DNA from: Gordonibacter urolithinfaciens
GTDB lineage: Bacteria > Actinomycetota > Coriobacteriia > Coriobacteriales > Eggerthellaceae
DNA: 64,000 nt
Reading direction: 5' to 3'
Assembly: GCF_900199375.1 (NCBI RefSeq)
Contig: NZ_LT900217.1
Span: 1,612,001-1,676,000, forward strand
Shown one piece after another: positions 30,810 to 37,269 of this stretch. The notes under the pieces are model-generated. The model had not been told where the DNA came from. It saw only the letters and a list, made by a program, of their open reading frames with translations, and made no database searches. A program made the translations under genes and the position numbers. Numbering within the stretch: position 1 is the first letter of the stretch; every line of letters begins with the position of its first letter.

Positions 30810-31463
30810 ATGCAGCACGAAGCACTCATCGATCTCTATTTGGAGAAGATTCTTGAAGCGAATGAAAAAACGAATCTCACGCGCATCTCTTCGCTCGAAG
30901 AAGCGCGCAAACTTCATATAGAAGACTCGCTAGCCGGACTGGAGGAGTTGATGAAGGCTCCTGAAGGCTTGTACGGCGATCTTGGGAGCGGTGGCGGATT
31001 TCCTGGTGTTCCTTTGGCACTTGAATCAGGGAGGAAGACCATTCTCGTAGATTCCGTTCAGAAGAAAATGGCTATCGTCGGTACAGTTCTTTCAGAGCTT
31101 GGGCTAGCCGAGCAGGTGTCGACCTATGGTGGCCGTATCGAAGATCTGGCTCTCGAGCGCCCTCGCGCGTTCGCAGCGTTGTCCGCACGCGCTCTTTCGA
31201 AGCTGTCGGTTCTCATGGAATTGGCAAGCCCGTTGCTTATAAGCGGCGGGCTGCTGATCTGTTATAAAGCAAACGTGCAAGACGAAGAATGGGAGCATGC
31301 TCTGTCGTTGCAAGAGAAACTTGGTATGCGCCTGTATTCTGATAGAACGCTCATGCTAAGCGATGGTGAAACTTCTCGAAGGATCATAACCTTCGAGAAA
31401 TCAGGTCGCTCTAAGTTAAAGCTTCCCCGTCATGTCGGTTTTGCCCAAAAGAAGCCTCTTTAA
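30810..31463 (+). CDS. rsmG: 16S rRNA (guanine-527-N7)-methyltransferase
   Basis: RsmG (GidB) methylates G527 of 16S rRNA using S-adenosylmethionine. The 217-residue protein shows the cofactor motif GDLGSGGGFPGVPLAL near residue 58 and the later ARAL/KG-like segments. The ATG at 30810 follows AAGGA; a TTG six bases earlier is less likely. It lies between two parS sites and is convergent with the DUF559 gene. Confidence 0.94.
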   Translation: MQHEALIDLYLEKILEANEKTNLTRISSLEEARKLHIEDSLAGLEELMKAPEGLYGDLGSGGGFPGVPLALESGRKTILVDSVQKKMAIVGTVLSELGLAEQVSTYGGRIEDLALERPRAFAALSARALSKLSVLMELASPLLISGGLLICYKANVQDEEWEHALSLQEKLGMRLYSDRTLMLSDGETSRRIITFEKSGRSKLKLPRHVGFAQKKPL

Positions 31464-31471
31464 CCAAAGAA

Positions 31472-31487
31472 TGTTTCACGTGAAACA
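31472..31487. other. parS site (exact)
   Basis: TGTTTCACGTGAAACA nine bases after the rsmG stop codon; symmetry to 31469-31490. Confidence 0.93.
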
Positions 31488-31506
31488 TTCGAGTGTTCGA
31501 GCGACA

Positions 31507-31544
31507 ACAAGCGATGATGTTTCACGTGAAACATCATCGCTTGT
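31507..31544. other. parS site in a 38-bp perfect palindrome
   Basis: The exact parS at 31518-31533 is the centre of an unbroken palindrome whose arms are ACAAGCGATGA and its complement. The stop codon of the convergent DUF559 gene lies inside it. It may double as a terminator for both flanking genes. Confidence 0.92.
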
Positions 31545-31935
31545 TTCGAACTTCTGAAAGAGGGATAGACGAAAGGTCATTCCTTCGGAGTTCGACTTCT
31601 CGGTGAATAGTCTCGCACACTCCTTCGAAATGGTCCCAAATATAAGAGTTTGGGAAACGTAATTCCTTGATTACTTCCATTTCCAAGTAAGTAGTTCGTA
31701 TCTCGTCGTATTTTCGGTGGACCTCCTCGTAATGTTGGGATCCATCGAGCTCTATGCTTAACCTTACTTTTCTGCAATAGAAATCGACGATGTAAGGACC
31801 GACGATAATTTGGTTCGAGAATCGAATGGGATATTCACGGAGGAAGCGAAACCAAAGTATCTTTTCCGCTTCGGTCATATTCTTTCTCATGTATCTGGCC
31901 CGTTCAGCTAGGCGGGTACGCGCAGCACGGTTCAT
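31534..31935 (-). CDS. DUF559 endonuclease-like protein
   Basis: A 133-residue protein of the DUF559 family (PD-(D/E)XK fold, related to very-short-patch repair endonucleases). Core features are the N-terminal MTEAEKILWFRFLRE, then IVDFYCRKVRLSIELDGSQHYE, where Asp, Glu and the Asp of ELDGSQH are candidate metal ligands. The ATG at 31935 follows AAGAAGG; the frame extends further to 32049 without a site. It is noticeably less GC-rich than typical genes here and is the only minus-strand gene between rsmG and parA. The substrate is unknown. Confidence 0.82.
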   Translation of the reverse strand: MNRAARTRLAERARYMRKNMTEAEKILWFRFLREYPIRFSNQIIVGPYIVDFYCRKVRLSIELDGSQHYEEVHRKYDEIRTTYLEMEVIKELRFPNSYIWDHFEGVCETIHREVELRRNDLSSIPLSEVRNKR

Positions 31936-32026
31936 TGGCACCTTCTTAGGTTGATCGACGTTATCATCCAGATCATAACGCCGCAACCTTGCCGGAGAAC
32001 CGTATTTCAATCGGCTCCCAGTTGCT

Positions 32027-32103
32027 TGGACCTTGCAGGAAAACAACATGGCAGCCGGCTGAATCTTGCACCTATCAGACAGGGTTCTTGCATGGATCTT
32101 GCA
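32027..32103 (+). repeat. Three direct repeats of TGRAYCTTGCA with exact 33-bp period
   Basis: Copies begin at 32027, 32060 and 32093. A related CAACCTTGCC occurs 44 bases further upstream, from 31984. The spacing is always a multiple of 11, so copies would lie on one face of the helix. They are 88-164 bases upstream of parA. Confidence 0.6.
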
Positions 32104-32114
32104 AGAACCCTGTC
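32078..32114. promoter_or_regulatory. Strong stem-loop upstream of parA
   Basis: A perfect 15-base stem (32078-32092 with 32100-32114, core GACAGGGTTCTTGCA) with a seven-base loop. No T run follows. It precedes a parS and a TATACT box (32155-32160) that could be the parA -10 element. Confidence 0.55.
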
Positions 32115-32129
32115 AATCCGCCGCTATAG

Positions 32130-32145
32130 TGTTTCACGTGAAACA
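32130..32145. other. parS site (exact) at the parAB promoter
   Basis: TGTTTCACGTGAAACA, 61-46 bases before the parA start and occupying where a -35 element for the TATACT at 32155 would be. ParB binding could repress its own operon; that is inference. Confidence 0.9.
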
Positions 32146-32190
32146 CAAACAAGGTATACTAGCTTCAATGCTCTTGAAAGGGGGCCTTTT

Positions 32191-33174
32191 GTGGGACTGT
32201 TCGATAGTCTGAAACGTGATAGAAAAGCAGCTGAGACTGTCAAATCAAATGAAGAACCCATCATTATCGAGAATACGACGTACGAGGACGATATCGTCAT
32301 AGAGGATATCGAGGTAGTCGAACGTGAAGTTGTTCCCGAGGTGGAAAAGGATATACCCCTTAAACCTATCAAGTCTTTCAAGGACAAAGCACCGGTAAAG
32401 CATGTGGTGGGCCAGACGAAGGTCATGGCGATCATCAACCAGAAAGGCGGCGTCGGGAAATCAACGACCGCGATCAACTTATCTGCTGCGCTCGGTGAAA
32501 TGGGCAAGCAAGTGCTCTTGGTAGATCTCGACCCCCAGGGCAACTCTTCGAGCGGACTCGGTATCGAGAAAAGCCGTGTCGAACACTGCGTTTACGATGT
32601 GCTTTTGAATGATGTACCGGTAGAGGGCGTTATCATTCCCGACGTATGCGAAGGTTTGGACGTTATTCCCGCCACTATCAACCTGGCCGGCGCGGAAGTC
32701 GAGCTGGTTGCCGAGATGGCTCGTGAGAACCGCCTGCGCGACTCGGTTGGCTCGTTGCGTGGTAAATACGATTATGTTTTCATTGACTGTCCCCCCTCGC
32801 TTGGCTTGCTTACCGTAAATGCCCTCGTGGCCGCTGACAAGCTTCTCATTCCTATCCAATGCGAGTTCTATGCACTGGAAGGTGTGACAAAACTCCTCGA
32901 TTCGATGAAACGTGTCAAAACACGCCTTAATCCGTCATTGGATATCTTCGGTGTGTTGTTGACGATGTACGACGGCAGAACCACGCTTTCAAAGCAGGTT
33001 GTCGAAGAAGTGCGCAATTATTTCGGCAAAATTGTTTTCGATACGCTCATTCCGCGTACCGTTAAGCTTTCCGAGGCTCCAAGCTTCGGGCAACCGATAA
33101 CACAGTACGATCCGTCTGGTAAAGGCGCCCAATCGTACGTTGATCTTGCAAAGGAAGTGATAAACCGTGGCTAA
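32191..33174 (+). CDS. parA: Chromosome-partitioning ATPase ParA (Soj)
   Basis: ParA is the nucleoid-bound ATPase that, with ParB-parS, separates new origins. The 327-residue protein has the deviant Walker A KGGVGKST near residue 90, the A' motif LVDLDPQGNSS and Walker B YDYVFIDCPPSLG. About 80 acidic residues precede the ATPase core, an extension absent from short Soj proteins. The start is GTG at 32191 following AAAGGGGG; the upstream frame runs through the repeats and a parS and is not used. Its end overlaps parB by eight bases. Confidence 0.95.
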   Translation: MGLFDSLKRDRKAAETVKSNEEPIIIENTTYEDDIVIEDIEVVEREVVPEVEKDIPLKPIKSFKDKAPVKHVVGQTKVMAIINQKGGVGKSTTAINLSAALGEMGKQVLLVDLDPQGNSSSGLGIEKSRVEHCVYDVLLNDVPVEGVIIPDVCEGLDVIPATINLAGAEVELVAEMARENRLRDSVGSLRGKYDYVFIDCPPSLGLLTVNALVAADKLLIPIQCEFYALEGVTKLLDSMKRVKTRLNPSLDIFGVLLTMYDGRTTLSKQVVEEVRNYFGKIVFDTLIPRTVKLSEAPSFGQPITQYDPSGKGAQSYVDLAKEVINRG

Positions 33175-34228
33175 ATCGACGAAAAGCGGATTGGGACGCG
33201 GTCTGAACTCGTTGTTGGGCGGCTCTTACGAAGAAGCGGTTCCTCCGGAGCCGGCAAAACCGGCACCTCGGGTTGTTATCGAGGCAGAGGAGCTTGACGA
33301 GTCGATGAAGCGCGCGTATTCGGCTCCGGTATCTGCCGAGGCGCCGGCTCCTCCACTTGTGCCGCAGGACAAAGGCGTATCTGCAGATAATTTCATCAAG
33401 GACGAGGACCACGTGACCATTAAGAGCGTGGTGCAGCGCCGAACCGACGAAGTGCCGCTCGAATCAATATCGCCGAATCCCGACCAGCCGCGAACGAACT
33501 TCAAGCAAGAGGAAATCGAGGAGCTTGCGACCTCTATCCAAAAAGACGGTCTACTGCAACCTATTCTCGTAAGGCCGGTCGGTTCTCATAAGTACCAGAT
33601 CATCGCTGGAGAGCGTCGATGGCAGGCATGTCGTTCGATCGGCATGAAAACCGTTCCTATCCGCATCAAGGAAGCGGATGATGATAAGGCGCTCGAGCTG
33701 GCTTTGGTGGAGAATATCCAGCGTTCGGACTTGAATCCCATCGAGGAGGCGTACGGTTACCGTCGAATGATGGAGCGACGCAACCTCACGCAGTCGGAAG
33801 TCGCCCAGGCAATGTCGAAAGGACGGTCGACGGTCGCCAATGCGCTGCGTCTTCTGGAATTGCCAGAAGAGGCCCAGCAATTGCTGTTCGAGGAGAAGAT
33901 CACGGCAGGTCATGCGCGTGCAATCCTGTCCATCCCTTCGAAGGAAGGAAGACTGAAGCTAACCCAGAAGCTGGTGGAAGAAAAGCTTTCGGTCAGGGAA
34001 ACGGAGGCAATTGCACGCCTGCTTGCCGGCAAGAAGAGCCCAGAATCGGCCCAAACGCGCCAACCGACGCCGAAATCATTTAAAACCGTGGCGAAAGCGC
34101 TTAGGGATGTCTTGCACACGAACGTCCGGGTGAAAACCGTGCAGGGCAAGAACAAGATCGAGATCGAGTTCAAGGATGAAGAGGAATTAGAGAAGCTGTT
34201 CGAGGAATTGATAGCATCGACTTCGTAA
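33167..34228 (+). CDS. parB: Chromosome-partitioning protein ParB (Spo0J)
   Basis: ParB is a CTPase clamp that loads at parS and spreads along DNA. The 353-residue protein opens with the ParA-stimulating peptide KSGLGRGLNSLLG. The CTP-binding N-domain has PNPDQPR and the hallmark GERRW; the helix-turn-helix follows (LTQSEVAQAMSKGRSTVANALRLL), then a C-terminal dimerisation region ending in a Glu/Leu-rich helix. About 80 linker residues separate the opening peptide from the N-domain. The start is GTG at 33167 with AAGGAAG upstream. Its targets are almost certainly the many parS sites in this window. Confidence 0.96.
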   Translation: MAKSTKSGLGRGLNSLLGGSYEEAVPPEPAKPAPRVVIEAEELDESMKRAYSAPVSAEAPAPPLVPQDKGVSADNFIKDEDHVTIKSVVQRRTDEVPLESISPNPDQPRTNFKQEEIEELATSIQKDGLLQPILVRPVGSHKYQIIAGERRWQACRSIGMKTVPIRIKEADDDKALELALVENIQRSDLNPIEEAYGYRRMMERRNLTQSEVAQAMSKGRSTVANALRLLELPEEAQQLLFEEKITAGHARAILSIPSKEGRLKLTQKLVEEKLSVRETEAIARLLAGKKSPESAQTRQPTPKSFKTVAKALRDVLHTNVRVKTVQGKNKIEIEFKDEEELEKLFEELIASTS

Positions 34229-34244
34229 TGTTTCACGTGAAACA
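34229..34244. other. parS site (exact)
   Basis: TGTTTCACGTGAAACA immediately after the parB stop codon. Confidence 0.93.
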
Positions 34245-34256
34245 CTTCAGATTAGA

Positions 34257-34287
34257 AAAAAGAGCGCCCTTCCGAGGTGCTCTTTTT
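34257..34287. terminator. Bidirectional terminator between parB and rlmN
   Basis: AAAAAGAGC (34257-34265) pairs with GCTCTTTTT (34279-34287), extended by further pairs inside the loop. It has an A run before and a T run after, so it can serve both convergent genes. Confidence 0.88.
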
Positions 34288-34304
34288 GTGCGATGAGATT
34301 GGAA

Positions 34305-34320
34305 TGTTTCACGTGAAACA
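34305..34320. other. parS site (exact)
   Basis: TGTTTCACGTGAAACA directly abutting the rlmN stop codon. Confidence 0.93.
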
Positions 34321-34321
34321 C

Positions 34322-35353
34322 CTAGAGATGTTTCACAGCATTCTTCAGTTGGCCGCATGCGCCAGCGATATCGCTTCCACGCGAATGCCGTATGGTCGTC
34401 TCTATGCCGCTCTTATTGAGGGACAGGTACCATTGGTTCATTGTTTGGATCTTGCTTGGGGAAAACTCTGACTCTTCGATTTCGTTCAAAGGAATAAGGT
34501 TGACATGGCAGAGCAATCCCTCGCAAAACTCTATGAGTGCTTTCAGGTCGTTTTCGTTGTCGTTAACGCTGTTCATCATGGCATACTCAAGGGTGATGCG
34601 CCTATTCGTACGCTCGAGGTATTTGAGGAGCGCCGTTTTAAGCTTGCCTAGCTCATAGTTTGCAACGCCCGGCATGATCTTGTCACGCGTACGCTGAATT
34701 GCCGCATGAAGCGACACTGCAAGGGTAAACTGTTCGGGTTCGGTGCCGAGGCGGTCGATACCAGAAAGGATACCGCAGGTGGAAAGCGTGATGTGTCGCG
34801 CTCCGATATTGAGGAGTCTCTCGTCGTTGAGAATACGCAGGGCGCTTAGCGTCTGCTCGTAATTGAGGAAGGGCTCCCCTTGTCCCATAGCCACCACATT
34901 GGATACACGTTTTCCCATACGCGTCTGCGCGATCAAAACCTGCTCGACTATTTCTCCAGCCGAGAGATTGCGGGTGAAGCCCTCTTTGCCCGTAGCGCAG
35001 AAGGCACATCCCATGGCACAACCAGCTTGCGTTGAACAGCACACGGTGAGCCTGCCATCGGATGAAGGTATGGCAACTGTCTCTACCCGTGCCCCGTCAT
35101 GGTAAGAAATTACATACTTTGTTGTTCCATCTTGCGAAGTTTGAGAATCCGCGACATTGGAAACGAAAAGGGGATAGTCGATGGAAAGTTGCTCACGCAA
35201 AGTTCGAGGAAGGTTCGTCATCTCGTCATAGCTGCTCGCATTATGCAAGTAGAGCCATTCGTAAAGCTGTTTTGCCCGAAAAGCCGGTTGACCGAGTTCC
35301 TTCATCAGCTGTTGAAGTTCTTCGAGCGAATATGTTTTGATGGGTTTTATCAT
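34322..35353 (-). CDS. rlmN: Dual-specificity RNA methyltransferase RlmN
   Basis: A radical-SAM enzyme that methylates C2 of A2503 in 23S rRNA and A37 of some tRNAs. The cluster motif CAMGCAFC near residue 110, the GQGEPF segment, and the later Cys in GACGQL, matching the acceptor cysteine, are present. The product has 343 residues. The ATG at 35353 is chosen because TATAAT lies only eight bases upstream, implying a leaderless message; the frame extends seven codons further. It diverges from ddl with a parS between. Confidence 0.93.
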   Translation of the reverse strand: MIKPIKTYSLEELQQLMKELGQPAFRAKQLYEWLYLHNASSYDEMTNLPRTLREQLSIDYPLFVSNVADSQTSQDGTTKYVISYHDGARVETVAIPSSDGRLTVCCSTQAGCAMGCAFCATGKEGFTRNLSAGEIVEQVLIAQTRMGKRVSNVVAMGQGEPFLNYEQTLSALRILNDERLLNIGARHITLSTCGILSGIDRLGTEPEQFTLAVSLHAAIQRTRDKIMPGVANYELGKLKTALLKYLERTNRRITLEYAMMNSVNDNENDLKALIEFCEGLLCHVNLIPLNEIEESEFSPSKIQTMNQWYLSLNKSGIETTIRHSRGSDIAGACGQLKNAVKHL

Positions 35354-35386
35354 GGCCGCATTATATCTCATCATAGTTGTTTGAAA

Positions 35387-35402
35387 TGTTTCACGTGAAA
35401 CA
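35387..35402. other. parS site (exact) between divergent rlmN and ddl
   Basis: TGTTTCACGTGAAACA, symmetry to 35385-35404. It lies between the rlmN TATAAT on the minus strand and a ddl TATACT (35407-35412), so bound ParB could touch both promoters. Confidence 0.92.
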
Positions 35403-35452
35403 TTGCTATACTCAGCAAGCTATTGGTTCTTCAACGAAAGAAGGTTCGTTTC

Positions 35453-36400
35453 ATGGTTGCATGCGTTGACCCCCAGCATTGCCATGTTGCGCTGCTCGTT
35501 GGCGGCATCAGCGGTGAACGTGAAGTATCGCTTGCGTCGGGCGAGGGAGCACACCAGGCTTTGGCGGAGGCGGGTTTTCAAGTGACGGTACTTGATCCTG
35601 CTGACAAAGAGGACCTGAAGAAGCTCATCGATGGCGGATTCGATGTGGCATTCATCTGTCTGCACGGCAAATACGGGGAAGATGGAACGTTGCAGGGAAT
35701 GCTCGAGATGATTGGACTTCCTTATATTGGTTCGGGCGTGTGGTCAAGTGCCCTTGCCATGGATAAGGTGAAATCAAAGGTCTTTTACCAAGCGGCCGGC
35801 ATTCCAACACCCCCATCTGTCACATTGCGTTCTGCTAACCCTGCTGACATCGATATGATTGTAGACAGCTTGGGAGAGCACTGCGTGGTGAAACCTGCCA
35901 CAGAGGGAAGCGCTTTGGGTGTTTTCATAGTCGATGAGCGAAAAGCACTTCAAGAGGTGATTGAGAGAGTTCGCGAGCTTGATAACGAGATATTGATCGA
36001 GCGCTATATAAAAGGAAAAGAATTGACCGTGGCAGTAATCGGCAACGATGATCCGCGAGCTCTTCCGATTATCGAGATCGTTCCAGTAAACGACTTCTAT
36101 GATTACGAGGCAAAATACAAGCCGGGCGCTTCGCAGCATCTTTGCCCGGCCCCTCTTTCGGAAGAAACGACGAAGCAGATCCAGGAAATGGCCGTCAAAG
36201 CGCATAAGGTCCTCGCTTGTGCTGGCGTGTCTCGGTCGGACTTCATTCTGGATGACGAGGGAAAGTGGTGGATACTTGAGACGAATACCATCCCGGGTAT
36301 GACGGGTACTTCGCTGCTCCCCGACGCGGCCCGCGCTGATGGGATATCGTTTCCCGAACTTTGTACGATGCTGATTGAATTCGCACTGGAGAAAAAATGA
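35453..36400 (+). CDS. ddl: D-alanine--D-alanine ligase
   Basis: An ATP-grasp ligase that makes D-Ala-D-Ala for peptidoglycan. The 315-residue protein has the N-terminal ALLVGGISGEREVSLASG, the grasp loop CVVKPATEGSALGV, and the metal-binding end ILETNTIPGMTGTSLLP. In the active-site region the motif EREVS carries the usual Glu and Ser. The ATG at 35453 follows GAAGG. It is followed by three parS sites and is convergent with a hypothetical gene. Confidence 0.94.
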   Translation: MVACVDPQHCHVALLVGGISGEREVSLASGEGAHQALAEAGFQVTVLDPADKEDLKKLIDGGFDVAFICLHGKYGEDGTLQGMLEMIGLPYIGSGVWSSALAMDKVKSKVFYQAAGIPTPPSVTLRSANPADIDMIVDSLGEHCVVKPATEGSALGVFIVDERKALQEVIERVRELDNEILIERYIKGKELTVAVIGNDDPRALPIIEIVPVNDFYDYEAKYKPGASQHLCPAPLSEETTKQIQEMAVKAHKVLACAGVSRSDFILDDEGKWWILETNTIPGMTGTSLLPDAARADGISFPELCTMLIEFALEKK

Positions 36401-36422
36401 TCAGTGCGGGTCGGCTGATATA

Positions 36423-36452
36423 AAGTCAATGTTTCACGTGAAACATTGACTT
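36423..36452. other. parS site in a 30-bp palindrome
   Basis: Exact parS at 36430-36445, with arms AAGTCAA/TTGACTT giving an unbroken palindrome 36423-36452. First of three sites in 128 bases after ddl. Confidence 0.93.
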
Positions 36453-36477
36453 AAGGGGAAGAGTCAAAATAAAAATG

Positions 36478-36511
36478 ATCGCCGATTGTTTCACGTGAAA
36501 CAATCGGCGAT
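36478..36511. other. parS site in a 34-bp palindrome
   Basis: Exact parS at 36487-36502; arms ATCGCCGAT and its complement make the full 36478-36511 symmetric. Middle of the three. Confidence 0.93.
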
Positions 36512-36532
36512 TTCTCAAGCAAGCACCAAGGA

Positions 36533-36548
36533 TGTTTCACGTGAAACA
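36533..36548. other. parS site (exact)
   Basis: TGTTTCACGTGAAACA, symmetry to 36531-36550, twelve bases from the stop codon of the convergent hypothetical gene. Confidence 0.93.
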
Positions 36549-36559
36549 TCTGGAGAGGG

Positions 36560-37201
36560 TTAGAATACTCCACATGTTTTCAGCCCGAACAGGGCAAGCG
36601 CAACTACAGCGAGTATGAATATCCAACTAACTATGTAGCAGCCCTTGTTACCTTTGCGTCCTTGCTCGATAAGCTTCTCCGACATCTTGCGTCGGCCCTT
36701 CATGATCACCGTTCCTGGCTTCTTGGTTGGAAGAGGCACCGTTTTCGAAGGTGACCAAGTGCCGTTGCTATCAAGTATCTGTTTGATGCCCTGCTCGCCA
36801 AGGTCGACTTCGGGGCGGATTCCTTCCATCAAGCGCTGGGCGACGTTGCCTGCAAATGTCGTGAAAGCCTGCTCGTGCTCTGGTGAGAAGCAGAGAATGG
36901 CAACCTCGCCCCAGTACTCGCCTGGTTCCGGGCTGTCCGTGAAGGCGACGAAAGAGAGCAGCGCCTTGATCATCCAATTGCGGGCGTGAAGTACGCGGAG
37001 CCGTCTCGTTGTATCCGCATCGAGGAAGGCGACGCGGTGTCCGAAACGGTTTACTATCCAGGCTACGGCCGTGCCTTCTTCGGTGACGAATTCCACATCG
37101 AAAAGGTCGCCGACAAGATTGTCGGCTCCAAGCAGTACCGCAGCGTCCTTTTTGGATGGTGTATCGAAGCGTGCGTAAAATCCAGTGTAGGTGGTTTCCA
37201 T
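36560..37201 (-). CDS. Hypothetical protein with C-terminal membrane anchor
   Basis: A 213-residue protein that I do not recognise. Residues 1-155 are soluble, a basic patch (KGRRKMSEKLIEQGRKG) follows, and one membrane helix at about 190-208 ends the protein, as in tail-anchored proteins. The ATG at 37201 has GAGGGG six bases upstream. It is divergent from the DinG-type gene and convergent with ddl, and parS sites flank it on both sides. Confidence 0.72.
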   Translation of the reverse strand: METTYTGFYARFDTPSKKDAAVLLGADNLVGDLFDVEFVTEEGTAVAWIVNRFGHRVAFLDADTTRRLRVLHARNWMIKALLSFVAFTDSPEPGEYWGEVAILCFSPEHEQAFTTFAGNVAQRLMEGIRPEVDLGEQGIKQILDSNGTWSPSKTVPLPTKKPGTVIMKGRRKMSEKLIEQGRKGNKGCYIVSWIFILAVVALALFGLKTCGVF

Positions 37202-37247
37202 GGTATCCCCTCGAGCGGTTCAGGTGCAGGATGAAGTGTACCATGAA

Positions 37248-37263
37248 TGTTTCACGTGAAACA
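37248..37263. other. parS site (exact) at the start of the DinG-type gene
   Basis: TGTTTCACGTGAAACA; it would be translated in frame (NVSRET) if the gene began at ATG 37243 rather than 37270. Confidence 0.92.
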
Positions 37264-37269
37264 TTTCTG

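Noticed and set aside
31951-32190. N-terminal extension of parA by 80 codons
   Set aside because: It translates the direct repeats, stem-loop and parS; GTG at 32191 has a strong AAAGGGGG site.
30090-37263. Spaced identical palindromes that might be read as a CRISPR array
   Set aside because: The repeats are separated by whole genes of varying length and match parS; there are no cas genes.
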